From Tropicimonas sp047971885 (GTDB taxonomy: Bacteria > Pseudomonadota > Alphaproteobacteria > Rhodobacterales > Rhodobacteraceae), in assembly GCF_047971885.1 (NCBI RefSeq), contig NZ_JBKEAE010000194.1, forward strand, positions 1 through 6,758: DNA of 6,758 nt, given 5' to 3'. A program made the position numbers and the translations under genes. This document shows, one piece after another, positions 1 to 5,745 of this stretch; position 1 is the first letter of the stretch; every line of letters begins with the position of its first letter. The notes beneath the pieces were generated by a model. The model saw only the letters and a program-made list of their open reading frames with translations. It ran no database searches and had not been told where the DNA came from.

Positions 1-1467
1 ATGGCCGACGCAGAAACCGCGCGTCGCCCCCGAGAAGCGGCCATCGGTGATCAGCGCCACCTTCTTGCCCATGCCCTGACCGGACAGCGCGGCGGTGGTT
101 GCCAGCATCTCGCGCATGCCGGGGCCGCCGGCGGGGCCCTCGTTGCGGATGACGAAAACCTCGCCTTCCTTGTACTGGCGCGCCTTCACCGCCTCGAAGG
201 TGTCCTCCTCGCATTCGAAAACACGGGCGGGGCCGGTAAAGACCTGCTGGTCGCGTTCCATGCCGGCCACCTTCACGATCGCCCCGTCCGGGGCGAGGTT
301 GCCGCGCAGGCCGACGACACCGCCGGTGCGGGTGATCGGCGCATCGACGAAATGGATCACCTTGCCATCCGGTTCGCCCTCGATCCGGTCGAGCGCCTCG
401 CCCAGGGTCTCGCCCGAAGCGGTAATGCAGTCGAGATGCAGAAGACCCGCGCGGGCAAGTTCCTTCATCACCACCGGCACACCGCCGGCCTCGTAGAGGT
501 CCTTGGCGACATATTGCCCACCCGGCTTGAGATCGACGAAATAGGGCGTGTCGTGGAAGATGTCGCAGACGTCGAACAGGTCGAAATCGATGCCCGCCTC
601 ATGGGCAATCGCCGGAAGGTGCAGGCCGGCATTGGTCGATCCCCCGGTGCAGGCGACGACGCGGGCGGCATTTTCCAGCGCCTTGCGGGTGACGACATCG
701 CGGGCGCGGATGTTCTTCTCCAGCAGGCGCATCACCGCCTCGCCCGACGCGGTGGCGTACTGATCGCGGCTCTCGTAAGGTGCGGGCGCGCCGGATGAGT
801 TGAGCAGCGCCAGCCCGATCGCCTCGGAGACGCAGGCCATGGTGTTGGCGGTGAACTGGCCGCCGCAGGCGCCGGCCGACGGGCAGGCGACCTTTTCCAG
901 CGCGCGCAACTCCTCGTCCGAATTGGCACCGGCCTGATGGCGGCCGACCGCCTCGAACACGTCCTGCACGGTCACATCCTGCCCGTTGAACCGGCCCGGC
1001 ATGATCGAGCCGCCATAGATGAAGACCGAAGGAACGTTGAGCCGCACCATCGCCATCATCATCCCCGGCAGCGACTTGTCGCATCCGGCAAGGCCGACCA
1101 GCGCGTCGTAGCAATGGCCGCGCATCGTCAGTTCGACCGTGTCGGCAATCGCGTCGCGGCTGGCGAGCGAGGCACGCATGCCCTCGTGTCCCATGGCGAT
1201 GCCGTCGGTCACGGTGATGGTGGTGAATTCGCGCGGGGTGCCCGAGCCGGCCTTGACCCCCAGCTTCACCGCCTGTGCCTGACGGTTGAGCGCGATATTG
1301 CAGGGCGCGGCCTCGTTCCAGCAGGTCGCCACACCGACAAACGGCTGCGCGATCTCTTCCTCGGTCAGCCCCATCGCATAGTAATACGACCGGTGCGGTG
1401 CCCGGGCGGGGCCTTCCGTCACATGGCGGCTGGGCAGTCTGGACTTGTCGAACGGTCGCTTCAGCAT
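1..1467 (-). CDS. ilvD: Dihydroxy-acid dehydratase IlvD (3' end outside window)
   Basis: Cytoplasmic Fe-S enzyme that dehydrates 2,3-dihydroxy-isovalerate and 2,3-dihydroxy-3-methylvalerate to the 2-oxo acids, the third common step of valine, isoleucine and leucine synthesis. The visible 489 residues cover most of a protein that in this family is usually about 560-580 residues, so roughly the last 85-90 are missing. Motifs seen: PCN with Cys56, TDGIAMGHEGMR (87-98, with the probable metal ligand Asp88), GCDKSLPG with Cys129 and Lys131, GACGG with Cys201, and TDGRFSGATRG (474-484), whose Ser479 matches the family's catalytic serine. Three cysteines in these positions fit the [2Fe-2S] type rather than the E. 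coli [4Fe-4S] type; this is inferred from family knowledge. The ATG at 1467 is preceded by an AGGGGA ribosome-binding site about five bases upstream. It is transcribed divergently from the next gene. A sugar-acid dehydratase of the same superfamily is a less likely alternative. Confidence 0.96.
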   Translation of the reverse strand, partial: MLKRPFDKSRLPSRHVTEGPARAPHRSYYYAMGLTEEEIAQPFVGVATCWNEAAPCNIALNRQAQAVKLGVKAGSGTPREFTTITVTDGIAMGHEGMRASLASRDAIADTVELTMRGHCYDALVGLAGCDKSLPGMMMAMVRLNVPSVFIYGGSIMPGRFNGQDVTVQDVFEAVGRHQAGANSDEELRALEKVACPSAGACGGQFTANTMACVSEAIGLALLNSSGAPAPYESRDQYATASGEAVMRLLEKNIRARDVVTRKALENAARVVACTGGSTNAGLHLPAIAHEAGIDFDLFDVCDIFHDTPYFVDLKPGGQYVAKDLYEAGGVPVVMKELARAGLLHLDCITASGETLGEALDRIEGEPDGKVIHFVDAPITRTGGVVGLRGNLAPDGAIVKVAGMERDQQVFTGPARVFECEEDTFEAVKARQYKEGEVFVIRNEGPAGGPGMREMLATTAALSGQGMGKKVALITDGRFSGATRGFCVGH

Positions 1468-1580
1468 GGCTTTCCCCTGATCTGGCTCGCCCGCCGGAAT
1501 AGACGCGGCGGACAATCAGGGCAAGCGGCATCGCGCATCGGGGCGGGGCCTGCCGTTCGCCCGAGCGCAGGTGCGAGACG

Positions 1581-1603
1581 GGGCAGGGTATGCTACCCTG
1601 TCC
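1581..1603. repeat. Inverted repeat in the ilvD/orphan divergent intergenic region
   Basis: The perfect 7-base arms CAGGGTA (1584-1590) and TACCCTG (1594-1600) flank the three-base centre TGC. The pairing extends outward by one G-T and two G-C pairs, giving a 10-pair dyad over 1581-1603. It lies 45 bases before the orphan start and 113 bases before the ilvD start. No T-run follows on either strand, so it does not look like an intrinsic terminator. It could be an operator for a dimeric regulator of one or both divergent genes, or an RNA hairpin in a 5' leader. The rest of 1468-1648 shows no promoter I would defend. Confidence 0.55.
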
Positions 1604-1637
1604 TGAAAACCATCCCGACACGGTGCGCAGATCGAAT

Positions 1638-1643
1638 GGGAGG
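1638..1643 (+). promoter_or_regulatory. Ribosome-binding site of the orphan gene
   Basis: GGGAGG ends five bases before the ATG at 1649. It supports that start over the in-frame ATG at 1679, which is preceded by GAGGTGGTCACG with a weaker match and longer spacing. Confidence 0.65.
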
Positions 1644-1648
1644 CTGGA

Positions 1649-2680
1649 ATGGTGTTGACGCTCCATGAGGTGGTCACGATGTACAACGATATCGTGAATC
1701 CGGCCGGCCGGGACAACCTGGGGCGGATTTCGGTCAGGGCGCTCAGCCGTTTCAGGAACGAACGCTATCCGAAAGGCGAAGACAGCAGTTTCCTGCAGCG
1801 CAATCGGTTCGGGGATCTGAAATCCCAGATTCACAGCGACGACCGAACTGCGAGCGACCTCATCGAACTGAATATCGAGAACAGGCACCTTCTCTCCGAG
1901 CCGGTACAGCTAGGCGAAGCCCCCGTTCCCACCATCATGCAGGCGCTTACGGCCTATCTTCACAACCAGACCCAGGCCGGCCTCAACACGCTTCGCAAAA
2001 GCCTCGCCGCCGCGCGGCCCAGGGTGGATGCCCATATCTACGGGCTCAGGAAAAAGCAGTTCCTGTGCTGGCTGATCGAGAAGGTGGAAGCCGAGCAGGC
2101 GCGCTGGACAGGTACCATCACAATTCCGGGTCTGAGCCCGGCGGCATGCAACGAATTTGCCGAACTGACCTGTTTCGCCTGCCTCGACGGCGCCACATAC
2201 AAGGACTGGATCGCGCCGGGCAGCGAAAACATGGTCGCCAACCGGTGCTTTGCCGCAACGAATTTCCTGGCCGGCGGTGACGGGGTCGGCGGCGGTGCGT
2301 TTGTGTCCAACGCCGGTTATACCATGCAACAGGTCAGGGAAGGCTACCAACGGGCACGCCGCGAGAGATGCGCGGTCTGCACCACCTTCGCGCTGGCCGC
2401 CGCGCAAATCGTCATCAATGACGGTTTCCGCGGCTCGGTAAAGATCATGGCGACAAGAGCGCATGTCTTCGTCGTGCTGGATCACGAACCGTTCGACGAA
2501 GATGTCGCGACGCTGGACGTTATGGACGACGGCCGCGTGATCGACCTGTGGTGGGGCTCACTGGGAAATTCCTTCTATTTTCCCGCGATAGCGGATATTC
2601 CGAGCACCGCGAACATCTGGCTCGGGGCGGAAACCAAGTTCTTCCATCCCGCCACAGCCAACCCGACACCACCGCTTTGA
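1649..2680 (+). CDS. Unrecognised protein with a possible Cys-His-Asp hydrolase core
   Basis: I do not recognise this 343-residue protein as a named family. It has no signal peptide or membrane segment, so it is probably cytoplasmic unless exported by a dedicated system. The N-terminal half (about 1-150) is polar and looks helical, with many Arg, Glu and Gln residues. The C-terminal part has an ordered pattern: a cysteine at the head of a hydrophobic helix (C241-A-V-C244-T-T-F-A, through about 257), a strand (VKIMA, 264-268), His272 starting a strand (HVFVVL), then VIDLWWG with Asp299. This order and spacing resemble transglutaminase-like or papain-like cysteine hydrolases, with Cys244 (C-x-x-x-A), His272 and Asp299 as the inferred triad. 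Two CxxC pairs (Cys175/178 and Cys241/244) leave open a metal-binding role instead. Its sampled base composition is lower in GC than its neighbours. It stands alone, divergent from ilvD and 102 bases before the first CPBP gene. That it is a gene is well supported; its function is not. Confidence 0.85.
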   Translation: MVLTLHEVVTMYNDIVNPAGRDNLGRISVRALSRFRNERYPKGEDSSFLQRNRFGDLKSQIHSDDRTASDLIELNIENRHLLSEPVQLGEAPVPTIMQALTAYLHNQTQAGLNTLRKSLAAARPRVDAHIYGLRKKQFLCWLIEKVEAEQARWTGTITIPGLSPAACNEFAELTCFACLDGATYKDWIAPGSENMVANRCFAATNFLAGGDGVGGGAFVSNAGYTMQQVREGYQRARRERCAVCTTFALAAAQIVINDGFRGSVKIMATRAHVFVVLDHEPFDEDVATLDVMDDGRVIDLWWGSLGNSFYFPAIADIPSTANIWLGAETKFFHPATANPTPPL

Positions 2681-2770
2681 GCCCATGATCTGCCCGCAGA
2701 TGCCGGGCCGGACCCATGCCTGACACGGAGCGATTGCGGAAAGGGCATCTTGCCTTTACGGCTTGCGCCG

Positions 2771-2776
2771 AAAGGA
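2771..2776 (+). promoter_or_regulatory. Ribosome-binding site choosing the start of the first CPBP gene
   Basis: AAAGGA sits six bases before the ATG at 2783. An upstream in-frame TTG at 2750 would add 11 residues (PLRLAPKGW and so on) but has no comparable site, so 2783 is preferred. Confidence 0.6.
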
Positions 2777-2782
2777 TGGCCC

Positions 2783-3673
2783 ATGCGCTACGACCCGCTT
2801 CGCTATTTCAGCGCCCCCGCCGCCGCGCGATGCGAGTTGTGGCGCACGGCCGCCGGTGTCGTGCTTACCTTCATCACTGGCATGGCATTGTTTCAGGTGC
2901 TGTTTGCGCTTGCCTCGAACGTGATTGGCGCGGAAGCGACGCAACGCTTCGTCGAGGCGACGAGCCAGCACGCCGATACCCCCTTTGCCGCGCTGTTCAC
3001 CCTGTTCAGCTTCGGCTTTTTCGCCGTGGGCCTGGCGATGGTCGTCGGCTTCCTGAACGGAAGGAGCTTCGCCACGCTGTTCGGACCGTGGGAGGCGGTG
3101 GTCTCGGACGGGCTGCGGGTGACGCTGGCCATCGGTGCGCTTTATCTGGTGCTGACGGTCGTGCTGCCGCTCGACCACGAACTTGTACGCAACCGCGCGA
3201 TGCCGTTCGGGCGCTGGCTCGTGCTGCTTCCCGTTTCGCTCACCGCGCTGATGGTTCAGGTCGGCACCGAAGAGGCGATGTTCCGGGGATACCTGCAACA
3301 GCAGCTTGCCGCCAGGTTTCCGCGCTGGCCGGTCTGGCTGATCGTGCCGTCACTGCTGTTCGGCCTGATGCATCTTTCCCCCGATCTGGCCGGCAGTAAC
3401 GCGCCCTATTACGTGATCTGGGCAACGGCATTCGGGCTGGTCGCTGCGGATCTGACCGCGCGCACCGGGTCCGTCGGCGCGGCGCTGGGGTTTCACCTTG
3501 CCAACAATTTCTCGGCGATATTGCTTGTCGCCCTGCCCGGTCCGGGCTCGGGGCTGGCGTTTTATTCCCTGCCCATCGCCATGGACGACCCCGCCATTCC
3601 CGCGATGCTGCTGCCGGAACTGATGACAACGTTCTGCGGCTGGCTTGCCGCGCGGCTGGCGCTCAAGGTCTGA
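2783..3673 (+). CDS. CPBP-family intramembrane glutamic endopeptidase, copy 1
   Basis: Polytopic inner-membrane protein of 296 residues in the CPBP (CAAX protease and bacteriocin-processing, Abi) family, related to Rce1. All three family motifs are present: motif 1 EEAMFRGY (Glu163, Glu164, Arg168), motif 2 FGLMH (Phe193, His197) and motif 3 HLANN (His238, Asn242). These glutamate, histidine and asparagine residues form the catalytic site in the family, so the protein should be active. Hydrophobic segments lie near residues 22-47, 68-92, 112-130, 145-160, 182-198, 208-224, 232-252 and 274-293. The ATG at 2783 is chosen for its ribosome-binding site. The gene lies 60 bases upstream of a second, related CPBP gene, with which it probably forms an operon. 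The substrate cannot be told from sequence. Known roles of the family include bacteriocin maturation or immunity and cleavage of membrane proteins. Confidence 0.9.
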   Translation: MRYDPLRYFSAPAAARCELWRTAAGVVLTFITGMALFQVLFALASNVIGAEATQRFVEATSQHADTPFAALFTLFSFGFFAVGLAMVVGFLNGRSFATLFGPWEAVVSDGLRVTLAIGALYLVLTVVLPLDHELVRNRAMPFGRWLVLLPVSLTALMVQVGTEEAMFRGYLQQQLAARFPRWPVWLIVPSLLFGLMHLSPDLAGSNAPYYVIWATAFGLVAADLTARTGSVGAALGFHLANNFSAILLVALPGPGSGLAFYSLPIAMDDPAIPAMLLPELMTTFCGWLAARLALKV

Positions 3674-3733
3674 GGCCGCATTGCGCCACCCGCCGGCCCG
3701 GGCTACCAAACGGCGACAAGAGCGGAGAGAGCC

Positions 3734-4666
3734 ATGCGCGCACCCGAATTCGAAGCCTCGCTGGCCGAGGCAAAGCTCTATCCGCAGATCTGGCGGTTGC
3801 TGCTCGGCTTTCTGCTGACGATCTTCATCTATGTTTCGGTTGTCGTGCCGATCAGCGTCGGGACGGTTTTCGCGATGGCGCAGGGCATCGCGGGCGACAA
3901 CCCCACAACACCGCTGCATCTGGTCTCGGCGCTGGGCCGGTTACAGAACTGGCTGATCGGCGAAGGCGGTGCCAATACGCCGGGTGCGGTCTTTTTCCTG
4001 CTCGCCACCTTCCTCGGCCTGTTTTTCGGCCCGATGCTGGCCGCGGCGGCCTTTCATTTCCGCGGTCCGGGCAGTCTCTTCGGGCCGGCCCGCGACTGGG
4101 CGCGCGGATTCGCCATCGGAGTTTCGGTGCAAATCCCGTTTCTCGGCGCGGCGGTGCTGCTGGGCGCGCTGCTCGACCCGCCCGTCGCCAACCTGCAATT
4201 CGCAAGCTGGCTGCGCTTTCTGCCGCTGGCACTGCCACTGATCTTCGTACAGACCGCCGCCGAGGAGCTTTTCTTTCGCGGCTACCTGATGCAGCAACTT
4301 GCGGCGCGCTTTGCCGCCCGCCTGATCTGGATGGGGCTGCCGGCGCTTCTTTTCGCGCTGCTGCACTGGGATCCGGCGGCGGGCGCCAACCTGCCGGTCG
4401 TTCTGCTCTATACGTTCCTTTTCGCACTTGTCGCCTCGGACCTGACCGAGCAGACCGGCAGCCTGGGCGCGGCGATGGGGCTGCATTTCGGCAACAACGT
4501 GGTGGCGATGCTGATCCTTGCCGTCAGCCAGACCATCACCGGGCTTGCGCTGTGGGTCACGGCCAAACCGCTGGGGGCGACCGGTGCGCAGACGCTTTCG
4601 TTTGTGGTCTCGATCGCGGTGATGCTCGCCTCGTGGGCGGTGATCCGGCATTTCCTGACCCGCTGA
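3734..4666 (+). CDS. CPBP-family intramembrane glutamic endopeptidase, copy 2
   Basis: A second polytopic CPBP protease, 310 residues. Motif 1 is EELFFRGY (Glu177, Glu178, Arg182), motif 2 FALLH (Phe207, His211) and motif 3 HFGNN (His251, Asn255), so it too should be catalytically competent. It resembles copy 1 closely around the active site: 14 of 17 residues match from the EE pair through QQLAARF, and both have L-T-x-x-T-G-S-x-G-A-A before motif 3. The N-terminal thirds are much less alike, including a longer loop here (about 50-83). Hydrophobic segments lie near 20-48, 85-108, 124-146, 159-175, 196-212, 219-236, 243-266 and 287-305. The ATG at 3734 has GGAGAG four bases upstream. The 60 bases separating it from copy 1 contain no terminator. 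The likely origin is an old tandem duplication; the substrate is unknown. Confidence 0.9.
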   Translation: MRAPEFEASLAEAKLYPQIWRLLLGFLLTIFIYVSVVVPISVGTVFAMAQGIAGDNPTTPLHLVSALGRLQNWLIGEGGANTPGAVFFLLATFLGLFFGPMLAAAAFHFRGPGSLFGPARDWARGFAIGVSVQIPFLGAAVLLGALLDPPVANLQFASWLRFLPLALPLIFVQTAAEELFFRGYLMQQLAARFAARLIWMGLPALLFALLHWDPAAGANLPVVLLYTFLFALVASDLTEQTGSLGAAMGLHFGNNVVAMLILAVSQTITGLALWVTAKPLGATGAQTLSFVVSIAVMLASWAVIRHFLTR

Positions 4667-4686
4667 CGCAGACCCGGCTCCGCCGA

Positions 4687-4715
4687 TTGCAATTGCCGGC
4701 CCGCCGGCCTATCTC
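4687..4715 (+). promoter_or_regulatory. Candidate sigma70-type promoter for accD-folC
   Basis: TTGCAA (4687-4692) and TATCTC (4710-4715) are 17 bases apart, good spacing for a housekeeping sigma factor, and would place the transcript start about 30 bases before the accD ATG. The spacer contains the inverted repeat GCCGGC-CC-GCCGGC (4695-4708), which could be an operator or just GC-rich chance. The -10 match is moderate. Confidence 0.4.
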
Positions 4716-4752
4716 GGGGCGGCACAACGGCACAAGGCGCTTGAGGACCCCG

Positions 4753-5745
4753 ATGAACTGGATTTCCAACTACGTCCGGCCAAAGATCAACTCGCTCTTC
4801 TCCCGCCGTGAGGTGCCCGAGAACCTGTGGACCAAATGCCCCGAATGCGGGACGATGCTGTTTCACCGCGAACTGAAAGACAATCTGAACGTCTGCACCA
4901 ATTGCGACCACCACATGGCGCTGACGCCGCGCGAACGGTTTGACAACCTGTTCGACGGCGGCATCTACACCGAGGTCGCGGTGCGCGAACCGCTGACCGA
5001 TCCGCTGCATTTCCGCGACCAGAAGAAATACCCCGACCGGATGAAGGCGGCGCAGAAAAACACCGGCGAGAAAGAGGCGATGCTGGTCGCCGAGGGCGAG
5101 ATCGGCCGCACCCCCGTAGTCGCCGCCGCGCAGGATTTCACCTTCATGGGGGGCTCGATGGGCATGTATGTGGGCAATGCCATCGTGGCCGCGGCCGAAC
5201 GCGCGGTCGAGCACAAGCGCCCGCTGATCCTGTTTTCCGCCGCCGGCGGAGCCCGCATGCAGGAGGGTATCCTGAGCCTCATGCAGATGCCGCGCACCAC
5301 TGTCGCGGTCGAGATGCTGCGCGAGGCCGGCCTGCCCTATATCGTCGTGCTGACCCATCCGACAACCGGCGGGGTGACGGCCAGCTATGCCATGCTGGGC
5401 GATATCCAGATCGCCGAGCCCAACGCGCTGATCTGCTTTGCCGGGCCTCGGGTGATCGAGCAGACCATCCGCGAGAAACTGCCCGAGGGGTTCCAGCGCG
5501 CCGAGTACCTGCTCGATCACGGCTTGCTCGACCGGGTGACCCACCGCAAGGACATGCGCGACGAACTGATCGGCATCACCCGGCTGATCCTCGGCCTGCC
5601 ACCGGCGGTTCAGGGCGATCTGCCGCCGCCCGGGCCGCAGTCGGAGCCACAGCCCGAACCGCAGCCGGCCAAACCGAAACCGGCCAAAGCCGCACCCGCA
5701 AAGGCAGAAAAGCCGGCCGCAGGGAAGGCGGACGCGAAAAAGTGA
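4753..5745 (+). CDS. accD: Acetyl-CoA carboxylase carboxyltransferase subunit beta
   Basis: Cytoplasmic subunit that, with AccA, transfers the carboxyl group from carboxybiotin on BCCP to acetyl-CoA, making malonyl-CoA for fatty acid synthesis. The protein has 330 residues. An N-terminal four-cysteine zinc ribbon is complete (Cys29, Cys32, Cys48, Cys51). The crotonase-type carboxyltransferase core follows, with FMGGSMG (131-137), SAAGGARMQEG (162-172) and PTTGGVTASYA (203-213); the Gly-Gly pairs correspond to oxyanion-hole segments in the family. GPRVIEQTIREKLPEGFQ (231-248) is also characteristic. The core ends near residue 287 and is followed by a low-complexity tail of about 43 residues rich in Pro, Lys, Ala and Glu. 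The ATG at 4753 has GAGGA five bases upstream. The stop codon overlaps the folC start, implying co-transcription and coupled translation. Confidence 0.98.
   Translation: MNWISNYVRPKINSLFSRREVPENLWTKCPECGTMLFHRELKDNLNVCTNCDHHMALTPRERFDNLFDGGIYTEVAVREPLTDPLHFRDQKKYPDRMKAAQKNTGEKEAMLVAEGEIGRTPVVAAAQDFTFMGGSMGMYVGNAIVAAAERAVEHKRPLILFSAAGGARMQEGILSLMQMPRTTVAVEMLREAGLPYIVVLTHPTTGGVTASYAMLGDIQIAEPNALICFAGPRVIEQTIREKLPEGFQRAEYLLDHGLLDRVTHRKDMRDELIGITRLILGLPPAVQGDLPPPGPQSEPQPEPQPAKPKPAKAAPAKAEKPAAGKADAKK
5614..5742 (+). repeat. Low-complexity Pro/Lys/Ala-rich 3' end of accD
   Basis: It encodes AccD residues 288-330, beginning with prolines and PEPQ-like repeats (PQSEPQPEPQPAKP), then Lys/Ala-rich AKP and AKA units ending in Lys-Lys. 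At DNA level it is a run of degenerate short repeats such as CAGCC, CCGGCC and AAACCG. It is probably a disordered, basic tail outside the catalytic fold. Such sequence often varies in length between related strains. Confidence 0.6.

Noticed and set aside
1..798. Plus-strand open frame opposite ilvD
   Set aside because: The minus strand encodes an unmistakable IlvD through this whole stretch.
1461..1538. 25-residue upstream frame ending at the ilvD start on the minus strand
   Set aside because: Its stop overlaps the ilvD ATG in a suggestive way, but it has no convincing ribosome-binding site and no branched-chain residue run. It is likely chance.
599..1888. Minus-strand frame spanning the ilvD start and the intergenic region
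   Set aside because: It overlaps both ilvD and the orphan gene in another frame. Its part upstream of ilvD reads MPLALIVRRVYSG, which looks like a branched-chain attenuator peptide, but no stop follows before it enters ilvD, so an attenuation leader is not supported.
2688..2701. Short inverted repeat ATCTGC-CC-GCAGAT just after the orphan stop
   Set aside because: Six-base arms with a two-base centre and no T-run are within chance expectation for this composition.
2740..2757. Imperfect hairpin (AAAGGGCA-TCT-TGCCTTT) after the orphan gene, considered as a terminator
   Set aside because: The stem is seven pairs with a bulge and no T-run follows, so an intrinsic terminator is not supported.
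2734..2762. TTGCGG-17-TACGGC as a promoter for the CPBP pair
   Set aside because: The -10 box is poor, and the implied transcript start would fall almost on the ribosome-binding site.
4408..5544. Long open frame on the minus strand opposite accD and the second CPBP gene
   Set aside because: It overlaps clearly identified genes, has no recognisable motif, and is His/Gln/Arg-rich as antisense frames of high-GC genes usually are.
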